A stretch of DNA of 64,000 nt from Shewanella litorisediminis. Lineage in GTDB: Bacteria > Pseudomonadota > Gammaproteobacteria > Enterobacterales > Shewanellaceae. The notes below the pieces were generated by a model. The model was not told the origin of the DNA. It saw only the letters and a program-made list of their open reading frames with translations, and ran no database searches. The stretch spans positions 1,240,501-1,304,500 of the forward strand of contig NZ_CP069213.1 of assembly GCF_016834455.1 (NCBI RefSeq), read 5' to 3'. Positions 26,803-37,623 of this stretch are shown piece after piece. Each line of letters begins with the position of its first letter. The stretch's first letter is position 1. The translations under genes were made by a program, and so were the position numbers.

Positions 26803-26828
26803 ACAGGGGCCCGTGGGCCCCTGTTTTA
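26803..26828 (+). terminator. Hairpin between rpsB and tsf (partial terminator or attenuator)
   Basis: ACAGGGGCCC / GGGCCCCTGT with a TTTTAT tail, 51 bases after the rpsB stop and 55 before the tsf start. It probably lowers, but does not abolish, readthrough into tsf. Confidence 0.7.
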
Positions 26829-26878
26829 TACCTGCTTACTCGGCAAATGATTGCCGAAACTCAAAGAGGAATTTAACA

Positions 26879-27730
26879 ATGGCAATTTCTGCTGCCCTGG
26901 TTAAAGAACTGCGTGAGCGCACTGGCGCCGGCATGATGGATTGTAAAAAGGCTCTGGAAGAGACTAACGGTGATATCGAACTTGCTATCGATAACATGCG
27001 TAAGAGTGGCGCTGCCAAAGCTGCCAAGAAAGCCGGTAACATCGCTGCTGAAGGTACCATCCTGATCAAGCAAGGTGCTGGTTTCACTGCTCTGCTGGAA
27101 GTTAACTGTCAGACTGACTTCGTAGCCAAAGATTCTAACTTCCTGGCTTTCGCTAACCAGGTTCTGGAAGTGGCTGCTGCCGGTAAAGTATCCGTTGAAG
27201 ACCTGAAAGCACAGTTTGAAGAAGCTCGTGTTGCTCTGGTTGCCAAAATCGGTGAAAACATCAACGTACGTCGCGTTGAGTACATCGACGGTGAAAACGT
27301 TGCTGCTTACCGCCACGGCGACCGTATCGGTGTAGTGGTTACCGGTACTGCTGACGAAGAAACTCTGAAGCACCTGGCCATGCACGTTGCGGCTTCCAAG
27401 CCTGAGTACGTAAACCCAGAAGACGTACCTGCTGAAGTGGTTGCCAAAGAGCGTGAAGTTCAGGTTGAAATCGCCATCAACGAAGGCAAGCCAAAAGAAA
27501 TCGCCGAGAAGATGGTTGAAGGCCGTATGAAGAAGTTCACCGGTGAGGTTTCTCTGACCGGTCAGCCATTCATCATGGAGCCCAAGAAGACAGTTGGCGA
27601 ATTCCTGAAAGAGAAAGGCGCTTCTGTAACTAACTTCATCCGTCTTGAAGTGGGTGAAGGTATCGAGAAGAAAGAAGAAGATTTCGCGGCCGAAGTGGCC
27701 AAGCAAATCGCTGCTTCTCAAAAGGCCTAA
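26879..27730 (+). CDS. tsf: Elongation factor Ts
   Basis: Nucleotide-exchange factor for EF-Tu. The 283 residues match E. coli length. The N-terminal UBA-like segment is [25 protein letters not shown], followed by the core motif [16 protein letters not shown]. The start at 26879 has an AGAGGAA ribosome-binding site; a longer in-frame extension overlaps the rpsB-tsf hairpin and is rejected. Codon bias is strong. Confidence 0.98.
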   Translation: MAISAALVKELRERTGAGMMDCKKALEETNGDIELAIDNMRKSGAAKAAKKAGNIAAEGTILIKQGAGFTALLEVNCQTDFVAKDSNFLAFANQVLEVAAAGKVSVEDLKAQFEEARVALVAKIGENINVRRVEYIDGENVAAYRHGDRIGVVVTGTADEETLKHLAMHVAASKPEYVNPEDVPAEVVAKEREVQVEIAINEGKPKEIAEKMVEGRMKKFTGEVSLTGQPFIMEPKKTVGEFLKEKGASVTNFIRLEVGEGIEKKEEDFAAEVAKQIAASQKA

Positions 27731-27750
27731 TCGCCGCTAGGTAAGTACTC

Positions 27751-27778
27751 CAAGACCGCAGCAGCCGCTGCGGTCTTG
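27751..27778 (+). terminator. Hairpin between tsf and pyrH
   Basis: A 12-bp perfect stem CAAGACCGCAGC / GCTGCGGTCTTG with a four-base loop. The T-run is short (TTAT), so termination is probably partial. Confidence 0.65.
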
Positions 27779-27798
27779 TTATAACCAGGATAAAAATC

Positions 27799-28524
27799 AT
27801 GAGCACCAATCCAAAACCAGCATTTCGACGCATTCTTCTTAAGTTAAGTGGTGAAGCCCTGATGGGGTCCGAGGGCTTCGGTATTGATCCCAGCGTGCTG
27901 GATCGTATGGCTCAGGAAATCAAAGAACTGGTAGAACTGGGCATCCAGGTCGGGGTAGTGATTGGTGGTGGTAACCTGTTCCGTGGAGAAGGTCTTGCCA
28001 AGGCAGGTATGAACCGCGTGGTGGGTGACCACATGGGTATGCTGGCGACCGTGATGAATGGTCTGGCAATGCGCGATGCCTTGCACCGTGCCTATGTGAA
28101 TGCCCGTCTGATGTCAGCGATTCCGCTCAATGGTGTGTGTGACCGTTACAACTGGGCCGAGGCTATCAGCCTGCTCAAGTCCGGACGCGTGGTGATTTTT
28201 GCCGCCGGTACCGGTAATCCTTTCTGCACCACCGACTCAGCCGCCTGTTTGCGTGGCATTGAAATTGAAGCCGATGTCGTGTTAAAAGGCACCAAAGTTG
28301 ATGGCGTATACTCTGCCGATCCTATGAAAGATCCTGAAGCCATCAAATACGATGAACTCTCCTATGCCGATGTTCTCGAAAGAGAACTGAAAGTGATGGA
28401 TTTATCTGCCTTTACCATGGCGCGTGACCATGATATGCCTATTTTGGTATTCAACATGAACAAGCCCGGAGCCCTGCGCCGTGTTATCATGGGTGAAGGT
28501 GAAGGCACCATCATCAAGAAATAA
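27799..28524 (+). CDS. pyrH: UMP kinase
   Basis: Phosphorylates UMP to UDP, allosterically controlled by GTP and UTP. The protein has 241 residues of the amino-acid-kinase fold: [41 protein letters not shown] and [12 protein letters not shown] are the family blocks. It lies between tsf and frr, as in most bacteria. Confidence 0.98.
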   Translation: MSTNPKPAFRRILLKLSGEALMGSEGFGIDPSVLDRMAQEIKELVELGIQVGVVIGGGNLFRGEGLAKAGMNRVVGDHMGMLATVMNGLAMRDALHRAYVNARLMSAIPLNGVCDRYNWAEAISLLKSGRVVIFAAGTGNPFCTTDSAACLRGIEIEADVVLKGTKVDGVYSADPMKDPEAIKYDELSYADVLERELKVMDLSAFTMARDHDMPILVFNMNKPGALRRVIMGEGEGTIIKK

Positions 28525-28567
28525 GCGACAAGTTTGCGAACATTAATGACCGAAAAGGACATTTAAC

Positions 28568-29125
28568 GTGATTGAAGATATCAAGAAAGATGCTCAGGAT
28601 CGCATGGGCAAGTGTGTAGAGGCCACTAAGGCCCAGATGGCCAAGGTACGTACTGGCCGTGCCCACCCAAGTCTGCTGGATACCATTCAGGTAAACTACT
28701 ACGGTTCCATGACGCCCCTGAAGCAAGTGGGTAACGTGACCATTGAAGACTCTCGTACCCTGGCGGTAAACGTGTTTGACCGCAGCGCCATCCAGGCGGT
28801 AGAGAAAGCCATCATGATGTCTGATCTGGGTCTGAACCCCATGTCAGCCGGTGCGACTATCCGTATTCCGCTGCCGCCACTGACCGAAGAGCGTCGTCGT
28901 GACCTGGTTAAAGTGGTTCGCGCCGAAGCCGAGCAGGGTCGTGTTGCCATTCGTAACGTACGCCGTGATGCCAACTCCAGCTTCAAGCAATTGGAGAAAG
29001 AGAAAGAGTGCACCGAGGACGATGTACGTCGCTCTGAAGAAGAAGTTCAGAAAATCACCGATCTGCACATTAAGAAGATCGATGAGCTCTTGGCTGCCAA
29101 AGAAGCGGAGTTGATGGAGGTCTAA
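28568..29125 (+). CDS. frr: Ribosome recycling factor
   Basis: Splits post-termination ribosomes together with EF-G. Encodes 185 residues (usual length) from a GTG start with an AAGGA ribosome-binding site; signature blocks are [30 protein letters not shown] and RNVRRDANS. It is followed by a strong hairpin before uppS. Confidence 0.98.
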   Translation: MIEDIKKDAQDRMGKCVEATKAQMAKVRTGRAHPSLLDTIQVNYYGSMTPLKQVGNVTIEDSRTLAVNVFDRSAIQAVEKAIMMSDLGLNPMSAGATIRIPLPPLTEERRRDLVKVVRAEAEQGRVAIRNVRRDANSSFKQLEKEKECTEDDVRRSEEEVQKITDLHIKKIDELLAAKEAELMEV

Positions 29126-29152
29126 CCCTCAGGTCAGCAAGCTAGAGTTAAG

Positions 29153-29189
29153 ACGCCGTGTAGGGGTATACTACACGGCGTTTGTTTAT
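29153..29189 (+). terminator. Hairpin between frr and uppS
   Basis: An 11-bp stem ACGCCGTGTAG / CTACACGGCGT with a seven-base loop, followed by the T-rich TTGTTTATTTA. Likely a terminator separating the translation genes from the envelope genes, although uppS follows only a few bases later. Confidence 0.75.
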
Positions 29190-29207
29190 TTATAGGGTTG
29201 TATATCG

Positions 29208-30008
29208 ATGTCTTCCAATAGGGAAATTGCCGCTGATTTGGCGTTGGATGCTCAACTCGGAGATGTCTCAGGGTTGGTCAACCAGTCTCTGCCCCAGCAT
29301 GTGGCCATCATTATGGATGGCAACGGCCGTTGGGCTCAGGCGCAGGGCAAGCCCAGGGTAATGGGGCATAAGGCGGGCGTTAAGGCCGTGCGCCGTGCAG
29401 TGAGTACTGCGCGCCAGTTGGGCATCAAGTCGTTAACCCTGTTTGCCTTTTCCAGTGAAAACTGGCGTCGTCCCGATACTGAAGTGAACTTGTTGATGGA
29501 GCTGTTTTTCACCGTGCTGAAACGGGAAATCAAGCTGCTCAGTAAAAATGGGGTCAGGCTGAATATTATTGGTGATACCAGCCGGTTTTCTGAACGATTG
29601 CAAAAGCAAATTCGCGACGCAGAAGAAAAAACGGCGGACAACACTGGCCTTATTCTCAATGTGGCAGCCAACTACGGTGGTCGCTGGGACATACTCCAGG
29701 CGGCCGAGCAATTGGCACAAAAGCTCGCATCTGGTGAAATCGACAGCAGTCAGTTTACTGAAGAGGCCTTAAGTCAGCATTTATGCATGCAAAGTCAGGG
29801 CGAAGTTGATTTAATGATCCGTACTGGTGGCGATTACCGCATCAGTAATTTTGTGCTTTGGCAGGCGGCCTATGCTGAGTTGGTGTTTACTGACACCCTG
29901 TGGCCGGACTTCGACGAGCAATGTTTCAAAGAGGCTATCGCCCTGTTTGCGAGCCGCCAGCGCCGTTTTGGTTTGACTGGAAGTCAAATCGAAGCCTTGC
30001 GTGCTTAA
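29208..30008 (+). CDS. uppS: Undecaprenyl diphosphate synthase (cis-prenyltransferase)
   Basis: Makes the C55 lipid carrier for peptidoglycan and other surface polymers. Encodes 266 residues; the catalytic Asp is in [11 protein letters not shown], with [11 protein letters not shown] and [23 protein letters not shown] further along. The N-terminal extension (about 25 residues before the conserved core) is slightly longer than in E. coli. Confidence 0.97.
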   Translation: MSSNREIAADLALDAQLGDVSGLVNQSLPQHVAIIMDGNGRWAQAQGKPRVMGHKAGVKAVRRAVSTARQLGIKSLTLFAFSSENWRRPDTEVNLLMELFFTVLKREIKLLSKNGVRLNIIGDTSRFSERLQKQIRDAEEKTADNTGLILNVAANYGGRWDILQAAEQLAQKLASGEIDSSQFTEEALSQHLCMQSQGEVDLMIRTGGDYRISNFVLWQAAYAELVFTDTLWPDFDEQCFKEAIALFASRQRRFGLTGSQIEALRA

Positions 30009-30032
30009 GTCATCTTTTACGAGGGACGTTTT

Positions 30033-30890
30033 TTGCTAAAACAACGAATAATAACAGCAATCTGGCTTATCCCACTGGTATTTGGCGCCATCTTCTATTT
30101 GCCTCCATCCCTATTTGCCTGGGCGTTGGTGGGCGTATTTTTAATTGCCGCAAAAGAGTGGGGACGTATTATTGATGCCGGTTGTCAGATGACCCAATGG
30201 AGCTTTACGCTCACCCTGGGCATTTTGCTGGTGGCACTGAATATGTTAGTGCCAGCATCGGACGTGTGGCACTCCGGGCAGCTGCATCCTATCTTTCTTG
30301 CCGTGACCATACTCGGTGGTCTGTGGTGGGTCATCGCCATGGCATTGGTGGTGTCTTACCCCAAAAGCGCTCGCCTGTGGCAACGCAGTCATATGCTGAA
30401 ATCCATGTTCGGTCAGTTGACGCTGCTGCCATGTTTTGTGGCCCTGATTGCCCTCAAGTCTCTGAGCACTGAGGCTTCGCCTTACTTAGGTGGAGTCATG
30501 GTATTTTTGGTGATGTTGGTGGTGTGGGCCGCCGATTCCGGCGCTTATTTTGTTGGCAAGGCACTGGGGCGCACCAAGCTCGCCCCCAATGTCAGCCCCG
30601 CCAAAACCGTGGAAGGCCTGGTGGGCGGCTTGCTGACCACCATGATAGTGGTCGCCATTGTGATGAGCCTCTCTCCTCAGCAGGAGCTGGGACTGGTGAT
30701 CGCCGTGACCCTCTTTACCGCGCTGGCGTCTGCGCTCGGTGATTTAACCGAGAGCATGTTCAAGCGGGTTGCCAACATTAAAGATTCAGGCACCATTTTG
30801 CCCGGTCACGGTGGGGTCCTCGACCGCATCGATAGCCTGACTGCGGCGCTGCCGGTCTTTACCCTTATCTACATCGCCTTCTGGATGTAA
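30033..30890 (+). CDS. cdsA: Phosphatidate cytidylyltransferase CdsA
   Basis: Makes CDP-diacylglycerol, the precursor of all membrane phospholipids. Inner-membrane protein of 285 residues with several hydrophobic helices and the C-terminal signature [28 protein letters not shown]. Starts with TTG, preceded by a GAGGGA ribosome-binding site. Confidence 0.97.
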   Translation: MLKQRIITAIWLIPLVFGAIFYLPPSLFAWALVGVFLIAAKEWGRIIDAGCQMTQWSFTLTLGILLVALNMLVPASDVWHSGQLHPIFLAVTILGGLWWVIAMALVVSYPKSARLWQRSHMLKSMFGQLTLLPCFVALIALKSLSTEASPYLGGVMVFLVMLVVWAADSGAYFVGKALGRTKLAPNVSPAKTVEGLVGGLLTTMIVVAIVMSLSPQQELGLVIAVTLFTALASALGDLTESMFKRVANIKDSGTILPGHGGVLDRIDSLTAALPVFTLIYIAFWM

Positions 30891-30892
30891 AC

Positions 30893-32083
30893 ATGCAAAA
30901 TCTGGTGATCCTCGGGGCCACGGGCTCTATCGGTAAAAGTACCTTGGATGTCATCAAACGTAACCCTGAGCGTTACCGGGCGTTTGCGTTGGTGGCTGCC
31001 ACCAGCGTGGAGCGGATGCGGGAACTGTGCATCGAGCATCGCCCTCGTTACGCCCACATGGTGGATGAGTCGGCGGCGAAGCAGCTTGCCGAGGTGTTGC
31101 CGGCGTCCCTGGGTATAGACGTTTCCAGCGGCGATGAAGCGCTGCTCGGGCTGGTGACGGCCGCCGAGGTAGATACTGTCATGGCCGCCATTGTGGGCGC
31201 CGCGGGACTTCTGCCTACGCTTGCTGCGGTGCGTGCCGGTAAACGGGTGCTGCTGGCCAATAAAGAAGCCTTGGTGATGTCCGGTGAGCTTTTTATTGAG
31301 GAAACCAAGAAAAGCGGCGCTCAACTGCTGCCGGTGGACAGCGAACACAATGCCATATTTCAGTGCCTGCCAGAACAGGCGCAGCGAGAGATAGGTCACT
31401 GTGATTTATCCGCAGCCGGTATTTCACACATTTTGCTGACCGGCTCCGGTGGCCCCTTTTTAAATGCGCCACTGGATTCTCTCGCTGCCATGACGCCCGC
31501 CCAGGCCTGTAAACATCCCAATTGGTCCATGGGCCCCAAAATCTCCGTCGACTCAGCCACCATGATGAACAAGGGGCTTGAGTTTATTGAGGCCCGTTGG
31601 CTGTTCAACACCGGCAAGGACGAACTCAAGGTGATTATCCATCCCCAGAGCGTTATCCACTCCATGGTGCAGTACCTGGATGGCAGCGTGCTGGCACAAA
31701 TGGGGAACCCGGATATGCGCACACCCATTGCCCATGCCATGGCCTATCCACAGCGAATTTCAGCCGGAGTGGAACCTTTGGACTTTTTCAAAGTCGGACA
31801 CTTAAGCTTTTGTGAGCCGGATTACAATCGTTTCCCCTGTCTTAAACTCGCCATGGATGCTTGCCATCAGGGGCAGGAGGCGACCACTGTGCTCAATGCC
31901 GCCAATGAAGTCGCCGTGGCAGCCTTTCTCGAGGGGCGCATTGGATTTACCGATATCGCTGTGATTAATGGCGAATGTCTGGGTAAGATAGCCAAGACCC
32001 ATCTGGACTCACTGGATGCCATTCTTGCGCTGGATTTGGAAGCGCGCCGAATGGCAAACCAATTAATCAACCGGGCTCAATAG
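30893..32083 (+). CDS. dxr: 1-deoxy-D-xylulose 5-phosphate reductoisomerase
   Basis: Second step of the MEP isoprenoid pathway, supplying precursors to uppS. Encodes 396 residues. The NADPH loop is [28 protein letters not shown] contains the metal-binding Asp and Glu; [23 protein letters not shown] is the active-site block. It starts two bases after the cdsA stop codon. Confidence 0.98.
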   Translation: MQNLVILGATGSIGKSTLDVIKRNPERYRAFALVAATSVERMRELCIEHRPRYAHMVDESAAKQLAEVLPASLGIDVSSGDEALLGLVTAAEVDTVMAAIVGAAGLLPTLAAVRAGKRVLLANKEALVMSGELFIEETKKSGAQLLPVDSEHNAIFQCLPEQAQREIGHCDLSAAGISHILLTGSGGPFLNAPLDSLAAMTPAQACKHPNWSMGPKISVDSATMMNKGLEFIEARWLFNTGKDELKVIIHPQSVIHSMVQYLDGSVLAQMGNPDMRTPIAHAMAYPQRISAGVEPLDFFKVGHLSFCEPDYNRFPCLKLAMDACHQGQEATTVLNAANEVAVAAFLEGRIGFTDIAVINGECLGKIAKTHLDSLDAILALDLEARRMANQLINRAQ

Positions 32084-32104
32084 GAATTTACTCGAAGGAG
32101 AGAC

Positions 32105-33475
32105 ATGTACGACATCCTCTGGAATGCCGCATCCTTTATCGTGGCGCTGGGTTTACTTATCACAGCGCACGAATACGGACACTTTTATATTGCCCGTCGC
32201 TGCGGCGTGAAGGTGGAGCGTTTCTCCGTTGGTTTTGGCAAGCCTATCTGGCGTCGTGTCGGCCAGGATGGTACCGAGTATGTTATCGCCATGATCCCCC
32301 TGGGGGGTTATGTCAAAATGCTGGACGAACGTGTGGACGATGTGCCCGCTGCGCTCCAGTCTCAGGCGTTTAATCGCAAAAATGTATGGCAACGAATCGC
32401 CATAGTGGCGGCGGGCCCGGTGGCAAACTTTATCTTTGCCGTGTTTGCGCTCTACATCATGTACCTGATTGGCGTGCCCTCATTAAAGCCGGTGATCAAC
32501 GCCACCCACGAAAATTCTGCTGCATCAGTCATCACAGTTACGGAACCCATGCAAATCCTTGCGGTCTCAGGACAGAAGGTACGTAACTGGGAAGAGGTTA
32601 ACCTTGCATTGGTTGGCCACATAGGTGACGACAGTCTGAGCCTGACGCTGGCGCCTTTGGCGCGTCTGGAAGGGCAGAGTGGTGGTGAACGCACCTACAC
32701 CCTGGATACCCGCAACTGGCGTTTTGACCCGGAAAAAGAGTCTCCCATCAGTACCCTTGGACTGGGGATGCTCAGACCCCAGGTATTGCCTCTGGTCGGT
32801 GCCGTGACTCCCGGCAGCGCTGCGGATGAAGCGGGCATTAAAGCCGGTGATGAGATTGTTGGCATTGACGGTGTCAGATACGGAGGGTGGGAATGGTTCG
32901 TGACCACTATCCAGTCGTCAGCGAACAAACCGCTGCAAGTCACCATTAAACGTGGTGGTGAGCAAAAACAACTGACCGCCACTCCGAAACTCGGAAAAGA
33001 TGCTCATGGTAAAGACGTCGGCTTGATAGGCATTACACCTCAGGCCAGTGAATTGCCTGAAACCATGCGTATTCAGTTGAAATATGGCGTGTTAGACTCA
33101 CTGGCTGTTGCTGCCGACAAGACTTGGCAGTTGTCCGTAGTGAGTGTGAAGATGATTGGTAAACTCTTTACCGGAGATGTGTCGGTAAAGAATCTGAGCG
33201 GTCCAATTTCTATCGCTCAGGGCGCCGGGAATAGCGCCAACTACGGCTTGGTGTACTTTTTGGGATTTTTGGCTCTTATCAGCGTAAACCTGGGCATCAT
33301 TAACCTGTTGCCTTTGCCCGTGCTCGATGGGGGCCATTTGCTGTATTACTTTGTGGAAGTGATCACCGGGAAGCCTGTACCCGAAAAGGTGCAGGAAATA
33401 GGATTCAGATTTGGGGCAGCCTTGCTGCTAATGTTGATGAGTATCGCCCTTTTCAATGATTTTGCCCGACTCTGA
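32105..33475 (+). CDS. rseP: Site-2 intramembrane protease RseP
   Basis: Inner-membrane zinc protease that cleaves RseA after DegS, releasing sigma-E when outer-membrane assembly is stressed. Encodes 456 residues: zinc motif HEYGH (about residues 22-26), PDZ region in the middle (second PDZ around GAVTPGSAADEAGIKAGDEIVGIDG), and the C-terminal NLLPLPVLDGGHL with the third metal ligand. It is next to bamA, whose product it helps monitor. AAGGAGAG ribosome-binding site. Confidence 0.97.
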   Translation: MYDILWNAASFIVALGLLITAHEYGHFYIARRCGVKVERFSVGFGKPIWRRVGQDGTEYVIAMIPLGGYVKMLDERVDDVPAALQSQAFNRKNVWQRIAIVAAGPVANFIFAVFALYIMYLIGVPSLKPVINATHENSAASVITVTEPMQILAVSGQKVRNWEEVNLALVGHIGDDSLSLTLAPLARLEGQSGGERTYTLDTRNWRFDPEKESPISTLGLGMLRPQVLPLVGAVTPGSAADEAGIKAGDEIVGIDGVRYGGWEWFVTTIQSSANKPLQVTIKRGGEQKQLTATPKLGKDAHGKDVGLIGITPQASELPETMRIQLKYGVLDSLAVAADKTWQLSVVSVKMIGKLFTGDVSVKNLSGPISIAQGAGNSANYGLVYFLGFLALISVNLGIINLLPLPVLDGGHLLYYFVEVITGKPVPEKVQEIGFRFGAALLLMLMSIALFNDFARL

Positions 33476-33506
33476 GCAAGGACAGACAAATAATCAGAAG
33501 TGCTCT

Positions 33507-35990
33507 ATGAGATTGAATAAGCTTTTTGCCTCTATGATGCTGCTAGGCGCATCATATTCAGGGACAGGTCTGGCTGAGACCTTTGCGCCATTCACAGTCA
33601 CCGACATTCAAGTAGAAGGTTTGCAACGTGTTGCACTGGGTGCTGCTTTGCTCAGCCTGCCAATCAAGGTAGGTGATACCGTTGACCAGCTGAAACTTCA
33701 GCAGGCCATCAAGAGCCTTTACGCCACAACCAACTTCGATACCGTCTCGGTTGCCAATGATGACGGTGTCCTCGTGGTGACCGTCAAAGAGCGCCCCACC
33801 ATCAGTGAGGTGACTTTTGAAGGTAACAAGGACATCAAAGACGAGCAGCTTCAGGAAAGCCTCGACAACAGTGGAGTGAAAGTGGGTGAAGCCCTCGACC
33901 GCACCATGTTGTCCGGCATCGAAAAAGGCCTGCAGGACTTCTATTACGGTGTGGGTAAATACGGCGCCAAGGTTGAGGCTCAGGTCATTAACCTGCCCCG
34001 TAACCGGGTTGAACTGAAGTTCAAATTTACCGAAGGTCTGGCGGCGGAAATTCGCCAGATCAACATCGTGGGCAACAACAAGTTCTCCGATGCCGAGTTG
34101 ATTGGCATGCTGGAGCTTAAAGACTATGTGGCCTGGTGGGATCTTTTCGGTGAGCGCCGCTATCAAAAGCAAAAGCTGCAGGCTGACCTCGAAACCATCA
34201 AAACCCACTACCACAACAATGGCTATATCCGCTTTGAGGTAACCTCCACCCAGGTGGCCATGACCCCTGACCGCAAGGGCCTTTACATCACCATTAATGT
34301 GGATGAAGGTGAGCAGTACAAGGTCAAGGAAGTGAACCTCACCGGCGACCTGATGGGCCGCGAAGAGCTGATGCGCGCCATTCTGCCAATCAAGGCAGGC
34401 GATCAGTACAACGGTGCTGACGTGACCTTTACCGAAGAGATGTACTCCAAGTATCTGGGCCGTTTCGGTTATGCCTACCCGGAGGTGAAAACCTTCCCTG
34501 AAATCGACGACGAAAACAAAGAGGTGACCCTCAATGTGAACGTACGTCCGGGTAAGCGCGTGTATGTTCGCTCCATCAACTTCACCGGTAACACAGTGAC
34601 CAAGGATGAAGTGCTGCGCCGCGAGCTGCGTCAGATGGAAGGCGCCTGGCTGAACTCGGCCAACGTTGAGCTGTCGAAAAACCGCTTGAACCGTTTGGGC
34701 TTCTTCGAAACCGTCGACACAGAAACCGTACAGGTACCCGGCACAGACGACTTGGTGGACGTGGCCTTTAAGGTGAAAGAGCAGCCATCGGGCTCCTTTA
34801 ACGCCGGTATTGGTTATGGTACCGAGTCAGGTATCAGCCTGCAGTTTGGCGTACAGCAGAGTAACTTCCTCGGCACGGGTAATCAGGCCGGTATCAACAT
34901 CAATACCAACAAGTACTCCAAGAACGTGAGTCTGTCGTACTCTGACCCTTATTTCACCAAAGATGGAGTGAGTTTGGGGGGGAACATTTACTGGAACGAA
35001 TTTGATGCCAACGAGGCGAACCTTGAGCGCTATAAAAACAGCTCTTACGGTGTGGCCCTGAGCAGTGGTTTCCCGGTGAATGAATACAACCGCCTCAACT
35101 TTGGTATTGGCTTCCGCCATAACACCATTTCTGAAATCTCGGCGTACGAGCAGGCACTGCGTTTCTATAACATCTACCGCGACAATGATGATCCCAACTC
35201 CGACTTAAGCTTCAATAACTTTGAGCTGAATGCCGGTTGGTACAGAAGTACCTTAAACCGCGGCACCTTCCCAACAGACGGCTCCAGTCAGCGTTTGTCG
35301 GGCAAGATGTCGACTCCGGGCTCGGATTTGCAGTACTTCAAGGCTGACTTGGATACCAACTTCTACGTGCCGTTGACCCGTAGCCACAGCTTTGTGCTGC
35401 TGACCCGTGCCCGCTTAGGCTACGGCAATGGTTATGGAGACTTCAACGATAACGACCAGATCCTGCCATTCTGGGAAAACTACTACTCGGGTGGTTCGAG
35501 CAGTCTGCGCGGCTTTAAGTCCAACTCAGTGGGGCCTCGTTCCTTCTACGTGGTACGTGGCAGTGAGCCCTGCTCCCCTGACCCAAGTGGGGATGGTTGT
35601 GGCTTGCCGGGCGATCCTAACCAAATTCAGGTCAGTCAGGGCCGCTCCATCGGTGGTAACGCCGTGGCCACAGCCAGCCTTGAGCTGATTGTGCCAACGC
35701 CGTTCCTGGATGAGGCCTACACCAACTCAGTGCGTACCAGCTTCTTCGTCGATGCCGGTAACGTATGGGATACCGAGTTTGATTACGACAAGTATCGCTC
35801 TTTGCCTGCTGAGGAATTTGCCAAGCTGGAAGACTACAGTGACCCAAGCCGTTTGCGGGCTTCATGGGGTATGAGCGTACAGTGGTTGTCACCCATGGGA
35901 CCCATGGTATTCAGCCTGGCGTGGCCAATTAAAGAGTACGAAGACGACGAGACCGAGATCTTCTCCTTCAATATTGGCAAAACTTTCTAA
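33507..35990 (+). CDS. bamA: Outer-membrane protein assembly factor BamA
   Basis: Core of the BAM complex that inserts beta-barrel proteins. Encodes 827 residues from the ATG at 33507 (MRLNKLFASMMLLGASYSGTG..., signal peptide ending near AETFAPF). Five POTRA domains cover roughly residues 25-425, and the C-terminal barrel carries the conserved RGF (SLRGFKSN) and ends with a terminal Phe (IGKTF). An in-frame start at 33456 overlaps rseP and would spoil the signal peptide. It is followed by skp. Confidence 0.97.
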   Translation: MRLNKLFASMMLLGASYSGTGLAETFAPFTVTDIQVEGLQRVALGAALLSLPIKVGDTVDQLKLQQAIKSLYATTNFDTVSVANDDGVLVVTVKERPTISEVTFEGNKDIKDEQLQESLDNSGVKVGEALDRTMLSGIEKGLQDFYYGVGKYGAKVEAQVINLPRNRVELKFKFTEGLAAEIRQINIVGNNKFSDAELIGMLELKDYVAWWDLFGERRYQKQKLQADLETIKTHYHNNGYIRFEVTSTQVAMTPDRKGLYITINVDEGEQYKVKEVNLTGDLMGREELMRAILPIKAGDQYNGADVTFTEEMYSKYLGRFGYAYPEVKTFPEIDDENKEVTLNVNVRPGKRVYVRSINFTGNTVTKDEVLRRELRQMEGAWLNSANVELSKNRLNRLGFFETVDTETVQVPGTDDLVDVAFKVKEQPSGSFNAGIGYGTESGISLQFGVQQSNFLGTGNQAGININTNKYSKNVSLSYSDPYFTKDGVSLGGNIYWNEFDANEANLERYKNSSYGVALSSGFPVNEYNRLNFGIGFRHNTISEISAYEQALRFYNIYRDNDDPNSDLSFNNFELNAGWYRSTLNRGTFPTDGSSQRLSGKMSTPGSDLQYFKADLDTNFYVPLTRSHSFVLLTRARLGYGNGYGDFNDNDQILPFWENYYSGGSSSLRGFKSNSVGPRSFYVVRGSEPCSPDPSGDGCGLPGDPNQIQVSQGRSIGGNAVATASLELIVPTPFLDEAYTNSVRTSFFVDAGNVWDTEFDYDKYRSLPAEEFAKLEDYSDPSRLRASWGMSVQWLSPMGPMVFSLAWPIKEYEDDETEIFSFNIGKTF

Positions 35991-36043
35991 AACACATACA
36001 CTCGGCGACGATTGTGACAAAACACCACAACAAGGAGTTTATT

Positions 36044-36550
36044 TTGAACAAGATGCTTAACCGTGCACTCGTGACTCTGATGCTGATTGGCGCGCCATTG
36101 GCTGCCAACGCTGAGAAAATTGCTGTCGTTGATATGGGTGCCGTGTTTGAACAGCTGCCTCAGCGTGAAGCGATTGGCAAGGCACTGGAAAAAGAGTTCG
36201 GCGACCGTGAAGCCGAAGTGAAAAAGCTGCAGGGCGAGCTGCGCAGCCTGATGGAGAAAAACCAGCGTGATGCCGCGCTGATGAGCGAAACTCAGAAGAC
36301 CGAAGCCCTGCGCAAGATGGAAGCGCTGCAGGCCGATCTGCAGCTTAAGGGCAAAGCCTTGCAGGAAGACGTACGTCGTCGCCAGGCCGAAGAGCAGAAC
36401 AAGATCCTGGTCAAGGTTCAGCAAGTCATCAAAGACATCGCCGAAAAGGAAAAAATCGATGTCGTGATGCAAAGCGGTGCCGTGGTGTTTGCCAAACCTC
36501 AGCTTGATATCTCCAGCAAGGTAGTAGAAGCGCTGGGCAAGGCCAAGTAA
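36044..36550 (+). CDS. skp: Periplasmic chaperone Skp (OmpH)
   Basis: Holds unfolded outer-membrane proteins in the periplasm on their way to BamA. Encodes 168 residues; signal peptide MLNRALVTLMLIGAPLAANA followed by EKIAVVDMGAVFEQLP. The middle is a long charged coiled coil that forms the tentacles. The TTG at 36044 is chosen because AAGGAG lies six bases upstream; the ATG at 36053 is possible but too far from it. Confidence 0.95.
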   Translation: MNKMLNRALVTLMLIGAPLAANAEKIAVVDMGAVFEQLPQREAIGKALEKEFGDREAEVKKLQGELRSLMEKNQRDAALMSETQKTEALRKMEALQADLQLKGKALQEDVRRRQAEEQNKILVKVQQVIKDIAEKEKIDVVMQSGAVVFAKPQLDISSKVVEALGKAK

Positions 36551-36553
36551 TAG

Positions 36554-37579
36554 ATGAAGCAAGTGACTCTGGGCCAATTGGCCGAACATTTGGGAGCACA
36601 ACTCAAGGGCGATGGCAGTGTACTGATCTCATCAGTGGCCACCCTTGAAGATGCAGGTGCCGGACAAATCAGCTTTTTGGCCAACAGTAAATACCGTGCT
36701 CAGCTGGAAGGAACCACAGCGAGCGCTGTACTCTTGTCCGCGAAAGATGCTGACACCTATGAAGGCAACGCCCTCATTCTCAAAGACCCCTACGTCGGCT
36801 TTGCCCGGGTCGCACAATTGCTTGATACAACCCCGAATGCCGCTGAAGGCATACACCCATCGGCTGTGATTGATCCCAGCGCCCGTTTGGGGAAGGGGGT
36901 CAGCATTGGTGCCAATGCTGTTATTGGTGCCAATGTCATTTTAGGTGACAAGGTTCAGATAGGTCCCGGCACTGTGGTGACGCAAGATGCCATCATCGGC
37001 AGCGGTACCAGGCTTTGGGCCAATGTCACCATCTATCATGATGTCCATTTAGGCATGGACTGCATCGTTCATTCAGGTGCCGTCATTGGCTCAGATGGCT
37101 TTGGCTACGCCAATGAACGGGGCAACTGGGTTAAGATCCCGCAAACTGGCGGCGTGCGCATTGGTAACAATGTGGAAATTGGCGCCAGCACCACCATTGA
37201 CCGGGGGGCCCTGTCCCATACTGAGATCCATGATGGGGTGATTATCGATAACCAGGTGCAAATCGCGCACAACGATGTTATCGGTGCCCATACTGCCATT
37301 GCTGGCAACTCCACCATCGCCGGCAGTGTGACTATCGGTAAATACTGTATAATTGGTGGCAACTGCGCTGTCGCTGGCCACCTGAGTCTCGTTGATGGCA
37401 CCCATGTCAGCGGCGCCACCAACGTAACCAGTGTCATCCGTGAGCCAGGTGTGTATTCTTCTGCCACTATCGCCATGGAAAACAAAGTCTGGCGCCGCAA
37501 TACTGTGCGCTTCAGACAACTGGATGAGCTGTTCCAGCGCGTAAAGGCACTGGAAGGCAAACAGAAAAAAGAAAAGTAA
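36554..37579 (+). CDS. lpxD: UDP-3-O-acylglucosamine N-acyltransferase LpxD
   Basis: Third step of lipid A synthesis, adding the N-linked hydroxyacyl chain. Encodes 341 residues: an N-terminal uridine-binding domain, then a left-handed beta helix of hexapeptide repeats (IHPSAVIDPSARLGKGVSIGANAVIGANV), with the catalytic His region IHSGAVIGSDGFGYANERG. It begins three bases after skp stops. Confidence 0.97.
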   Translation: MKQVTLGQLAEHLGAQLKGDGSVLISSVATLEDAGAGQISFLANSKYRAQLEGTTASAVLLSAKDADTYEGNALILKDPYVGFARVAQLLDTTPNAAEGIHPSAVIDPSARLGKGVSIGANAVIGANVILGDKVQIGPGTVVTQDAIIGSGTRLWANVTIYHDVHLGMDCIVHSGAVIGSDGFGYANERGNWVKIPQTGGVRIGNNVEIGASTTIDRGALSHTEIHDGVIIDNQVQIAHNDVIGAHTAIAGNSTIAGSVTIGKYCIIGGNCAVAGHLSLVDGTHVSGATNVTSVIREPGVYSSATIAMENKVWRRNTVRFRQLDELFQRVKALEGKQKKEK

Positions 37580-37623
37580 CGCACAGCCCCTTGCGCGCCA
37601 GTGCATCCTGAGGAACAAAATTC

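Noticed and set aside
26873..27721. 282-codon minus-strand open frame opposite tsf
   Set aside because: Exact antisense of a highly expressed gene with strong codon bias; the translated sequence is Phe/Ser-rich and unlike known proteins.
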